From Streptosporangium album (GTDB lineage: Bacteria; Actinomycetota; Actinomycetes; Streptosporangiales; Streptosporangiaceae): DNA of 64,000 bases. The stretch covers positions 1 through 64,000 of the forward strand of contig NZ_JACHJU010000003.1 of assembly GCF_014203795.1 (NCBI RefSeq). Direction: 5' to 3'. The notes beneath the pieces were generated by a model. That model was given only the letters and a program-made list of their open reading frames with translations. It searched no databases and was not told where the DNA came from. Shown here piece by piece: positions 57,194-64,000 of the stretch (position 1 is the first letter of the stretch; the number at the start of each line of letters is the position of its first letter). The translations under genes and the position numbers were made by a program.

Positions 57194-58600
57194 ATGAGTG
57201 ACGGATGCTGCGGTCCCACGGGCCCCACGACAGTCGAGATCGAGCAGATCGCCTCGCACCCCGAGGTGAGTGCGTTGCCCGTGGTGGTGATCGGCGCGGG
57301 CCCGGCCGGGCTGGCCGCAGCCGCGCACCTGACCGAGCGTGGCCTGGACTTCGTGGTGGTCGAGGCCGGGCACCAGGTCGGCGCGTCGGTGGCGCAGTGG
57401 GGCCACGTGCGGGTCTTCAGCCCGTGGCGCTACAACATCGACGGTGCCGCCCGCCGCCTGCTGGAGGCCGACGGCTGGAGCGCCCCCGACGCCGATTGGC
57501 TGCCCACCGGCGCCGAACTGATCGGCGACTACCTCGCCCCGCTGGCCAAGCTGTTCGGTGACAAGGTCCGCCTGGGGGCGAAGGTGACGGCGATCAGCCG
57601 CCTCGGCCTCGACCGGGTCCGCACCACCGGCCGTGAGGAGGTCCCGTTCCTGCTGCGCCTGTCCGACGGCCAGGAACTCCAGGCGCGGGCGATCATCGAT
57701 GCCTCCGGTACCTACACCACCCCCAGCGTCCTGGGCGCCGACGGCCTGCCCGCCTACGGCGAAGAGCAGGCAGCCCGGTTCGTCGATCACGCGCTGCCCG
57801 ACGTCCTGGGGGCCGATCGCGAGGTCTACGCCGGCAAGCACACCCTCGTCATCGGCGCCGGACACTCGGCGGCCACCACCCTGCTTGCCTTGGCCGAGCT
57901 GGAGGACACGCAGATCACCTGGGCGGTCCGCGCCACCAATGCCGGCCGCACCTACGGCGGTGGCGGAGCGGACGCCCTCCCGGCTCGCGGTGCGATCGGC
58001 ACCCGGCTGCGGGCGCACGTCGAGTCCGGTCGCATCACCCTGGTCACCGGTTTCTACACTCACACCGTCACCGAGTCCGGCGGCCGGGTGAGCGTGGTCA
58101 GCCGTGACCCGTCCGGCGGCGGGCAGTCGGTGACCGCCGACCGGATCGTGGCCGCGACCGGCTACCGGCCTGATCACTCCATCGCCTCCGAGTTGCGCCT
58201 GGACCTGGATCCGATTCTCGGCTCCACCCGCGCCCTGGCACCGCTGATCGACCCCAACCAGCACTCCTGCGGCACCGTACCCGCTCACGGCGTCGACGAG
58301 CTCGCGCATCCCGAGAACGGTTACTACGCGGTCGGCGTCAAGAGCTACGGCCGCGCCCCGACGTTCCTGATGGCCACCGGATATGAGCAGGTCCGCTCGG
58401 TGGTCGCCGCCCTGGCCGGGGACTGGGAGGCGGCCCGTGACGTCCAGCTCGACCTGCCCGAGACCGGCGTGTGCTCCTCCAACCTGGCCGAAGCTCAGGA
58501 ACAGCGCCTCGGCCTGGCCACCGGCATCAGCGGCGGCCTGCTGGCCACCCCGCTTCCCCTGGTCACCGTCGCCTCCGACGGTGGCGGCTGCTGCGGCTGA
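57194..58600 (+). CDS. FAD/NAD(P)-binding flavoprotein with Cys-Cys at both termini
   Basis: A 468-residue flavoprotein. The N-terminus is SDGCCGPTG (Cys5-Cys6) and the C-terminus is DGGGCCG (Cys466-Cys467). FAD site: VVVIGAGPAGLAAAAHLTERG (glycines 34-39). Second dinucleotide site: KHTLVIGAGHSAATTLLAL. The ATGY motif is IVAATGYRPD. It resembles flavin-containing monooxygenase/thioredoxin-reductase-like enzymes found in arsenic clusters. The vicinal Cys pairs are unusual and could bind As(III) or relay electrons. It is co-directional with the arsR-like and second FMO genes. The reaction is unknown. Confidence 0.82.
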   Translation: MSDGCCGPTGPTTVEIEQIASHPEVSALPVVVIGAGPAGLAAAAHLTERGLDFVVVEAGHQVGASVAQWGHVRVFSPWRYNIDGAARRLLEADGWSAPDADWLPTGAELIGDYLAPLAKLFGDKVRLGAKVTAISRLGLDRVRTTGREEVPFLLRLSDGQELQARAIIDASGTYTTPSVLGADGLPAYGEEQAARFVDHALPDVLGADREVYAGKHTLVIGAGHSAATTLLALAELEDTQITWAVRATNAGRTYGGGGADALPARGAIGTRLRAHVESGRITLVTGFYTHTVTESGGRVSVVSRDPSGGGQSVTADRIVAATGYRPDHSIASELRLDLDPILGSTRALAPLIDPNQHSCGTVPAHGVDELAHPENGYYAVGVKSYGRAPTFLMATGYEQVRSVVAALAGDWEAARDVQLDLPETGVCSSNLAEAQEQRLGLATGISGGLLATPLPLVTVASDGGGCCG

Positions 58601-58614
58601 GAAAGGGAACCGAC

Positions 58615-58890
58615 ATGTCAGAGGGACACCCCACCGCGGCACAGAAAGAGGCCCTGCGCCTCATCTGCGACCATGGCCACCTGGACACCCACCAACTGGG
58701 CCGTCACCTGCTCAGCGCCCGACGATCGAGCACCAACCCGGGATTCGCCCCGGCGATCACCCGCATGGCCGGCACCCTGACCTGGCGCCTGAAAGCCCAA
58801 GGCTTCATCACCGACGCCGACACCGAGGGCGCCTGGAGGACCACGGCGGACGGCCGCGCCCTGATCTCCTGCGGCAGGACGCGCGAGTGA
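58615..58890 (+). CDS. Small HTH-like hypothetical protein
   Basis: A 91-residue protein (MSEGHPTAAQKEALRLICDHGHLD and onward). The first 80 residues read like a winged helix: a helix AAQKEALRLI, a turn, THQLGRHLLSARR, MAGTLTWRLKAQGFI and a wing TDADTEGAWRTTADGRALI. It may regulate or respond to DNA, but no family was recognised. It starts 14 bp after the flavoprotein, with GAAAGGG upstream, and overlaps the next gene (GTGA). Confidence 0.6.
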   Translation: MSEGHPTAAQKEALRLICDHGHLDTHQLGRHLLSARRSSTNPGFAPAITRMAGTLTWRLKAQGFITDADTEGAWRTTADGRALISCGRTRE

Positions 58891-59547
58891 ACTCCACCGC
58901 AGAGAGCGCCGCCCCTGCCACAGGAGGCGGCGCTCCGTCACGTTCCCCTCATGGCCGGCGGATCGTCGCCGCGCTGGCCGTCACCCAGACCATCGGCTAC
59001 GGCGTGCTCTACTACGCCTTCTCCGTCTTCCTCACCCCCATGGCCCGCGACCTGAATGCGAGCGGCACCCAGATCGCCGCCGCACTCACCGGCTCAATCC
59101 TGATCGCCGCGCTGCGCGCCCCGCTGGTCGGCCGTGATGGCGGTCCTGCTCATCACCTACCTCATCCACCTCGGGCACTCACCCGTCCTGGCCGCCACGC
59201 TGGCCGGGCTGCTGGGCGTGCTGTCGGTGACCGGACGCCTGCTCACCACCGGCCTGCAACGCCGTATGCCCGCCGCGCTCATCGCGGCGTCGATCTTCAC
59301 CCTCCAGGGCGTCGCCGCCGCGCTGCTGCCGCTGGCCGGGCGGACGGTGCCGGGCGCCATCGGCTGCGTGCTGGGATTCGGGCTCGGATTCGGCATCGCC
59401 TCCATCACCCTGCCGCATCTGCTGGTCGAGAGGTACGGCACGGCGGCGTATGCCTCGTTGTCGGGCCGCATCGCCGCCTTTTCCGTCACCGACAAGGCCT
59501 TGGCTCCGCTGGGAGCGGTCGCGCTGCTGGCCTACCATCGCGTATGA
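58887..59547 (+). pseudogene. MFS transporter with internal deletion
   Basis: The N-terminal part (GTG 58887) reads RRIVAALAVTQTIGYGVLYYAFSVFLTPMARDLNASGTQIAAALTGSILIAALRAPLVGR, helices 1-2 of a 12-helix MFS protein. At about 59130 the frame shifts, and sequence resumes far into the protein (AVLLITYLIHLGHSPVLAATLAGLLGVLSVTGRLL) to the end at 59547. Roughly 150 residues are missing. It overlaps the preceding stop, so it was once translationally coupled. Inactive as a transporter. Confidence 0.75.
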
Positions 59548-59566
59548 TTTAGATAGATTTCGAAGT
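59548..59566. promoter_or_regulatory. ArsR/SmtB-type operator, site 2
   Basis: TTTAGATAGATTTCGAAGT lies between the broken MFS gene and the arsR-like gene and shares TTAGATA with the dyad at 56996. TAAGGAG follows at 59566-59572. Autoregulation is likely. Confidence 0.55.
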
Positions 59567-59579
59567 AAGGAGTGCCGTC

Positions 59580-59927
59580 TTGACCGCCATCACCACCTCG
59601 TGCTGCGCGCCGATCGCGCGCGCGCCACTGAGCGAGCCCGACGCGGCCGAGCTGGCGGTACTGCTCAAGGCGGCCGCCGACCCGGTCAGGCTGCGCCTGC
59701 TGTCGATGATCGGCTCGCATGCCGGAGGTGAGGCGTGCGTGTGTGACCTGACCGCCGCCTTCGATCTGACCGCGCCGACCATCTCCCACCACCTGAAAGT
59801 GCTGCGCACCGCCGGGCTGATCGACAGCGAGCGGCGCGGCACCTGGGTCTACTACTGGATTGTCCCGGCCGCCGTCGCCCGGCTGGGCGCGCTGTTCACC
59901 CCGCTGGCCGAGCCCTCGAGCGTGTGA
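59580..59927 (+). CDS. arsR: ArsR-family metalloregulator
   Basis: A 115-residue winged-helix repressor. It has N-terminal Cys8-Cys9 (TSCCAP), the helix-3 metal motif ACVCDLTAAF (Cys53, Cys55; ELCVCDL-type arsenite sensor), the HTH LTAPTISHHLKVLRTAGLI and the wing SERRGTWVYYWI. The CxC in helix 3 is the classical As(III)/Sb(III) site; the extra Cys pair may complete it. TTG start with AAGGAG upstream. The stop overlaps the next GTG. Confidence 0.9.
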   Translation: MTAITTSCCAPIARAPLSEPDAAELAVLLKAAADPVRLRLLSMIGSHAGGEACVCDLTAAFDLTAPTISHHLKVLRTAGLIDSERRGTWVYYWIVPAAVARLGALFTPLAEPSSV

Positions 59928-61009
59928 GCAGCTCCCCGACCGCCACCGCGCGGGCGGTCGACGTCCTGGTCATCGGTGGAGGGCAGGCCGGCCTGGCCGC
60001 CGGGTACCACCTGCGCCGCGCGGGAGCCGACTTCGCCGTCCTGGACGCGCAAGAACAGCCCGGTGGCGCGTGGCGGCACGCGTGGCCGTCCCTTCGCCTG
60101 TTCTCCCCCGCTCAGTACAGCTCGCTGCCCGGGTGGATGATGCCGCCCCCGCCGGCAGGCGGTTACCCCAGCGCCGCCGACACCGTCGCCTACCTGACCG
60201 ACTACGAACAGCGCTACCAGCTGCCCGTGATCCGGCCGGTGAGCGTGCGGGCCGTACGGCGCAGCGGCGCCTCCCTGCAGGTGGAGACCGACGCGGGCGT
60301 CTGGCGCGCCCGGATCGTGATCAGCGCGACGGGCGCCTGGTGGCGCCCCTACGTGCCGTACTACCCCGGCATCGGTGACTTCGCCGGCCGGCAGTTGCAC
60401 ACCGCCGACTACGATGGCCCCGCCTCCTTCGACGGTCGGAACGTGGTGATCGTCGGTGGCGGCAACTCGGCCGCGCAGATCCTCGCCGAGCTCTCTGCCG
60501 TCGCGGCGACCACCTGGGTCACCTCGCGCCCGCCCCGGCTGCTGCCTGATGAGGTGGATGGTAGGGCGCTGTTCGATCTGGCGACCCGCCGCCACCAAGC
60601 CGCCCTGGTGGGCGAGAGCGCGACCGGGATCGGCGCCCTGGGCGACATCGTCTCTGTGCCCCCGGTCCGAGAAGCACGTGACCGAGGTGTGCTCAAGGCC
60701 GAGCCGATGTTCACCCGCATCACCTCTGAGGGCGTGGCGTGGAGCGACGGCACCACCTTGGCCTGCAACACCATCGTGTGGTGCACCGGATTCCGCCCTG
60801 CCCTCGGGCACCTGGCCCCGCTGCGCCTGCGCGGCGCGGACGGGCTCATCCCCACCGACGGCACCCGCGCCCTGGGCGAGCCTCGCCTGCACCTGCTCGG
60901 CTACGGCGACTGGACCGGACCCGCCTCGGCCACCCTGATCGGTGCCGCCCGCACGGCCCGCACGGCCGTGGCCGAGGTGATGCAGCAGTTGGTGGCTGAC
61001 GCCCGCTGA
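59924..61009 (+). CDS. ArsO-like flavin-dependent monooxygenase
   Basis: A 361-residue FMO. The FAD site is VLVIGGGQAGLAAGYHLRRAG, followed by EQPGGAWRHAWPSLRLFSPAQYSSLPGW, the NADP site is NVVIVGGGNSAAQILAEL, and the final ATG-like WCTGFRPALGHL is present. It closely follows the plan of ArsO proteins found with arsR in streptomycete arsenic clusters, where the function is still unsettled (possible oxidation of arsenicals). The GTG at 59924 overlaps the arsR stop. Regulation by ArsR is therefore direct. Confidence 0.87.
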   Translation: MSSSPTATARAVDVLVIGGGQAGLAAGYHLRRAGADFAVLDAQEQPGGAWRHAWPSLRLFSPAQYSSLPGWMMPPPPAGGYPSAADTVAYLTDYEQRYQLPVIRPVSVRAVRRSGASLQVETDAGVWRARIVISATGAWWRPYVPYYPGIGDFAGRQLHTADYDGPASFDGRNVVIVGGGNSAAQILAELSAVAATTWVTSRPPRLLPDEVDGRALFDLATRRHQAALVGESATGIGALGDIVSVPPVREARDRGVLKAEPMFTRITSEGVAWSDGTTLACNTIVWCTGFRPALGHLAPLRLRGADGLIPTDGTRALGEPRLHLLGYGDWTGPASATLIGAARTARTAVAEVMQQLVADAR

Positions 61010-61323
61010 CGACTCCGTCACCGGCCTTTGCGGCTGCCTACTGCCCGCTCACTTGTTGGTCCAGCGGCGGATCTGCCGGTTTTTGGGAACTCCGTAGGTC
61101 TGGAAGAGATCGCCGACGATCTGGGGCGTGGCCCGGGCCAGCGGCCGGCCGTCATCGGCCAGGTCATCCAGCCAGGCCATCGACTCCGTAGGCCAGGCGA
61201 CAGCGGCGGTGGGCGACGGTGATCTCTGATTCGGCCAGCCACCTTGTCGACCAGGGCAGTGCTCTGCACGGTGTGAGCAGCAGGCCCACTGGCGGGATGA
61301 TCCAGTCTGATTAGGCGCCCCTC
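61010..61323. other. Gene-poor stretch with a possible remnant
   Basis: The only reasonable frame is on the minus strand, ending at 61049 (MAWLDDLADDGRPLARATPQIV and onward to RRWTNK). It looks like the C-terminal tail of a small helical protein, but no family is recognised and the upstream part is not conserved. Confidence 0.3.
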
Positions 61324-61363
61324 TATCTTGACACCAGCTCCCGTATCTTGACACCAGCTCCCG
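61324..61363. repeat. Perfect 20-bp tandem duplication containing TTGACA
   Basis: TATCTTGACACCAGCTCCCG at 61324-61343 is repeated exactly at 61344-61363. Each copy has TTGACA, a -35-like element. Bases 61364-61528 hold no gene. Confidence 0.75.
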
Positions 61364-61528
61364 CGCTGACACCGCCCGCGTGAACCCCAGCAGTCTAACG
61401 ACCGATGATCAAGAGCGCGGCCGGTTCGGCACCCGCAACGTTGACCAGCCGTAACAACCTCGCGGGCGTGTGTTGGGCTGCTCCTTTACCAGTTCCGCAG
61501 GCCGAGCTGGCAGCAGGGCGAGCACTCC

Positions 61529-62806
61529 TCATTCCACCCCGAGCCCGCTCCCGAGGCCGCCTCCGGTGTCGCCCGCTAGGCCGACCCGGCCTCCTGATGC
61601 GGTGGGCGACGGCGGGTAGTCGTCGACGGTCATGGAGTTGTACAGGCGTGCGCTCTTGGTGGTGAGGCGGAGGAGGGCGCGGCTGGGTCCCGCGGGCAGG
61701 GCGGAGATCAGGCGGGCGCCCTGGGCCAGTCCCGAGACGCCGAGGCGGGACGTGGGGATCAGGGTCTTCGCCGCGCTGAGCGCGGCCGCGCGGCTGCCGC
61801 GCACGTGTTCCGCCATCGCGCGCTCGTAGGCGGGGAAGGCGCGCTCGTGGTCGCCGCCCGCCCGCGCCAGTTCCCCGGCGAGGACGTAGGCGCCGACGAC
61901 GGCCAGGCTGGTGCTGCCGCCGACGGCCGGGCCGGGGCAGTAGCCTGCGTCGCCGACGAGCGTCACCCTCCCCCGCGACCAGGTGTCCATGCGGAGCTGG
62001 GTGATCGAGTCGAAGTAGAACGCCGGGGTGCGGTCGAGCTCGTCCAGCCAGCGGTCCACGTCGGCGTGAAGGCCGTCGAACGCGCCGCGCAGCAGCTCCT
62101 TCTGCCGGGGCACGTCGCGGTGGTGGTAGTCGAGCTCGCGCTCGCTCCGGAACAGGAACAACGCCCGCGCGTCGCCGAGGTGCCGCGCACCGTACATGCC
62201 GGCAGTGCGGCCGACGCCGACGTGGATGAGGAGCTCGCCGTCGAGGCCGGAGGTGTTGGGCAGGGTCAGCACCCCGAGGTAGGCCCCGACGAAGGCGCTG
62301 AAGCGGGACTCGTCGCCGAAGACGAGGCGGCGCACGTTGGAGTGCAGCCCGTCCGCGCCGACGACGAGGTCGAAGTGGCGCGGCGCGGCGTTCTCGAACC
62401 GCACCTCGCCGTCGGGCGACATCGCGGTGATCGAGTCGCCGAAGACGTACTCGACGTCGTCACACGTGGCGTCGTAGTAGATCTCGCTCAGGTCGTCGCG
62501 CATGATCTCGACGTGCCGGTCGGAGGTGGCGCTGAAGATCTTGGAGAGGTCCACCCGGACGGGACGCCGCGCGCCCTCCCGGCAGAGGGTCATCCGGTTC
62601 GTGCCGGTGGCCCGCTCCTCGACGCGCGGGAGCACGCCCATCTTCTCCGAGATGTTCATCGCGGGCCGGAACAGGTCGACCGCGTGGCCGCCGGTCTTAC
62701 GCAGAGCCGGCGCGCGCTCGACGACGGTGACGGAGAAGCCGTGCCTGGTGAGCCAGTACGCCAGCACCGGACCGGCGACGCTGGCGCCGGAGATGAGAAT
62801 CTGCAT
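61529..62806 (-). CDS. FAD-dependent aromatic monooxygenase (TetX/PHBH type)
   Basis: A 425-residue class A flavoprotein monooxygenase. Rossmann: MQILISGASVAGPVLAYWLTRHG (GxSxAG variant). DG motif: FDLVVGADGLHSNVRRLVFG. GD motif: RVTLVGDAGYCPGPAVGGSTSLAVVGAYVLAGEL. This subgroup with ASVAGP is typical of actinomycete polyketide or antibiotic-modifying oxygenases. The ATG at 62806 lies 8 nt after AAGGAG; the ATG at 62812 is only 2 nt away. It is divergent from a TetR gene with a shared dyad. Confidence 0.87.
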   Translation of the reverse strand: MQILISGASVAGPVLAYWLTRHGFSVTVVERAPALRKTGGHAVDLFRPAMNISEKMGVLPRVEERATGTNRMTLCREGARRPVRVDLSKIFSATSDRHVEIMRDDLSEIYYDATCDDVEYVFGDSITAMSPDGEVRFENAAPRHFDLVVGADGLHSNVRRLVFGDESRFSAFVGAYLGVLTLPNTSGLDGELLIHVGVGRTAGMYGARHLGDARALFLFRSERELDYHHRDVPRQKELLRGAFDGLHADVDRWLDELDRTPAFYFDSITQLRMDTWSRGRVTLVGDAGYCPGPAVGGSTSLAVVGAYVLAGELARAGGDHERAFPAYERAMAEHVRGSRAAALSAAKTLIPTSRLGVSGLAQGARLISALPAGPSRALLRLTTKSARLYNSMTVDDYPPSPTASGGRVGLAGDTGGGLGSGLGVE

Positions 62807-62820
62807 GAACATGTCTCCTT

Positions 62821-62863
62821 ACTTAATGATCGGTAAGCACACCCCGGATACCTATCGTTAAGT
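62821..62863. promoter_or_regulatory. TetR operator between the monooxygenase and tetR genes
   Basis: ACTTAATGATCGG (62821-62833) and CCTATCGTTAAGT (62851-62863) are inverted copies with 11 of 13 positions pairing, 17 bp apart. The dyad fills the divergent promoter region. Confidence 0.65.
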
Positions 62864-62879
62864 CAGATAGGCTGCCGGG

Positions 62880-63443
62880 ATACCTCGTCCCTCTGGCACC
62901 AAGCGGCGGATCCAGGTGATCGCCCGCGAGCTCTTCGCCCAGCAGGGTGTGCAGCGGACCAGCCTGCAGGAGATCGCCGACCGGCTGGGCATCACCAAGC
63001 CGGCGCTCTACTACCACTTCTCCTCACGCGAGGAACTGGTCCGCAGCATCGTGCAGCCGATCATCGACGAGGAAGAGGCGTTCCTGGTGGGTCAGGAGGC
63101 GTTGGGCGAGGTCGAGCCCCGCGCCCTGCTGGAGGGCTGCTTCGGCTTCCACTACCGCCACCGCGAAGAGATCGTCCTCATGCTCAGCGAGCTGACCACG
63201 CTCGCCGACCTGGGCCTGATCGACCTCGTGCTGAACTGGCGCGGGCGGCTGGTGAAGCTGCTGCACGGCCCCGAACCCACGCTGGAGCAGGCCACCCGGG
63301 CCGTGATCGCCTTCGGCGGCCTCCATGACTGCACGATCCAGTTCACCGACGTGCCAAAGGACGAGCTCCGCCGGGTGGCCGTGGACGGCGCCTGCGCGGC
63401 CCTGGGCATCGAGCCGCAGCGCGAGACCTGGCGAAGGGCGTAA
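62880..63443 (+). CDS. TetR-family repressor (non-ATG start)
   Basis: About 187 residues. The HTH is IARELFAQQGVQRTSLQEIADRLGITKPALYYHFSSREELV, followed by a TetR_C-type helical core. The frame is open from a stop at 62868. It gives IPRPSGTKRRIQVIARELF, the usual N-terminus with ATA at 62880 where ATG (MPRPSGTKRR) would be expected. The only GTG (62916) would cut off part of the first helix. It is divergent from the flavin monooxygenase and surely represses it by way of the 62821-62863 dyad. Confidence 0.8.
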   Translation: MPRPSGTKRRIQVIARELFAQQGVQRTSLQEIADRLGITKPALYYHFSSREELVRSIVQPIIDEEEAFLVGQEALGEVEPRALLEGCFGFHYRHREEIVLMLSELTTLADLGLIDLVLNWRGRLVKLLHGPEPTLEQATRAVIAFGGLHDCTIQFTDVPKDELRRVAVDGACAALGIEPQRETWRRA

Positions 63444-63551
63444 TCATGCCTCGTCCCCGGTGTGCCGCTCGTCGATCCGCAGGTCACCGAGGCCGCTTCC
63501 GCCGAGGACGATGCCGGGTGGCTGGTGTTTCTGTCGGCCCCATTGTCTCAT

Positions 63552-64000
63552 TCAGTCCGTCTGCGCGGCGTGGATCGCGGCGAAGGCCAGGAGGGGTGCG
63601 GCGGTCCGCGGCGGATCCTCCAGCATGGGCGAGTGTCCAAGGCCGGGCAGCAACTCGACTCTCGCGCCCGGAACGGTGCGGTATCCGGCGGCGGATGAAG
63701 ATTGCCATCTCCGGTCTTCCTCGCCGAAGATCACCAGCAGCGGCTTGCCGAGGGGCGTCAGCCGATCCGGGAGCGCCTGCTGCTCCAGGTAGTCGCGGGA
63801 CGCCTTCATGGTCATGGTGAGCGTGTGGTAGGTCATACTGCGCACTTCGTCCAGGAGCTCTTGTGGAATCTGGTAGCCCGCGAGGCTGAAACCGGTGCTC
63901 GCAAACTGGCGGATCTGCTCGTCGGTCGGAGGCCACTGCGACGGTCCGATGGCGGCGGACTCCGGTGCGATGAAGGCGTCCAGGCTGGGTCCGGTGTTGA
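63552..64000 (-). CDS. Alpha/beta hydrolase, C-terminal part (runs off the window)
   Basis: The minus-strand frame is open from 64000 to 63552. It gives NTGPSLDAFIAPESAAIGPS, then TDEQIRQFASTGFSLAGYQIPQELLDEVRSMTYHT, PLLVIFGEEDRRWQSSSAAGYRTVPGARVELLPGLGHSPMLEDP and a short tail. The FGEEDRR acid and GLGHSP histidine are classical alpha/beta hydrolase elements. The nucleophile lies outside the window. It is convergent with the tetR gene. Confidence 0.8.
   Translation of the reverse strand, partial: NTGPSLDAFIAPESAAIGPSQWPPTDEQIRQFASTGFSLAGYQIPQELLDEVRSMTYHTLTMTMKASRDYLEQQALPDRLTPLGKPLLVIFGEEDRRWQSSSAAGYRTVPGARVELLPGLGHSPMLEDPPRTAAPLLAFAAIHAAQTD

Noticed and set aside
61049-61186. Minus-strand small gene MAWLDDLADDGRP...
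   Set aside because: Reads like a protein tail but has no start context, no ribosome-binding site and no recognised family; kept only as a possible remnant.

Overview
The window looks like a chromosomal stretch from a high-GC filamentous actinomycete, most likely of the Streptosporangiales. The evidence is strong G/C bias at third codon positions, frequent GTG/TTG starts, an F420-type luciferase-like oxidoreductase, a mycothiol-dependent maleylpyruvate isomerase, DUF6153/DUF305 secreted proteins, and large LAL and NB-ARC/TPR regulators. The species assignment is inference. No rRNA, tRNA, CRISPR array or prophage was seen.

Layout. 0-2.3 kb: the end of phosphoglucomutase, a membrane protein, an F420-type oxidoreductase and a decayed FMN reductase. 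2.7-9.9 kb: an MFS transporter (frameshifted) with a flavoprotein, then a complete 3-hydroxybenzoate/gentisate degradation operon (hydroxylase, gentisate dioxygenase, maleylpyruvate isomerase, fumarylpyruvate hydrolase) facing its IclR regulator across perfect dyads. 9.9-15.5 kb: a ROK regulator divergent from a Gfo/Idh/MocA dehydrogenase and a sugar ABC importer without its ATPase. 15.9-17.0 kb: a glutathione-independent-type formaldehyde dehydrogenase, closed by a 46-bp perfect palindrome. 17.2-21.5 kb: a cell-wall sugar unit (Tat-exported GH10-like hydrolase, GH3 hexosaminidase, MurR/RpiR regulator).

22-36 kb is accessory. It holds a secreted protein, alpha/beta hydrolases (a near-duplicate pair flanks a LAL-LuxR regulator), an XRE/NB-ARC/TPR regulator, a phosphotriesterase-like lactonase, a hydrolase that has lost its catalytic serine, and a P450 flanked by truncated genes. 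36.3-39.7 kb is a molybdate operon: an HTH-TOBE regulator, modABC and a Cys-rich small protein.

40-56.4 kb is a copper-handling island: DUF305 lipoproteins (two), CopZ chaperones (two), an MFS pump, CsoR, a secreted metal-binding protein, a CopA ATPase, a MerR regulator, DUF6153, a BlaI/M56 pair, a beta-propeller lipoprotein and a His-rich DUF4396 membrane protein. CsoR-like and BlaI-like dyads punctuate it. Transposase and Tn554-type remnants, and an out-of-context c-di-AMP-type riboswitch, show that it was assembled by transfer. 57-61 kb is an ArsR-controlled unit with two flavoproteins, one carrying Cys-Cys at both ends, and a deleted MFS gene. 61.5-64 kb holds a flavin monooxygenase, its divergent TetR regulator, and an alpha/beta hydrolase cut by the window edge.

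About a dozen decayed or frameshifted genes occur, concentrated at 34-36, 39-41, 47-53 and 56-59 kb, next to the metal genes.
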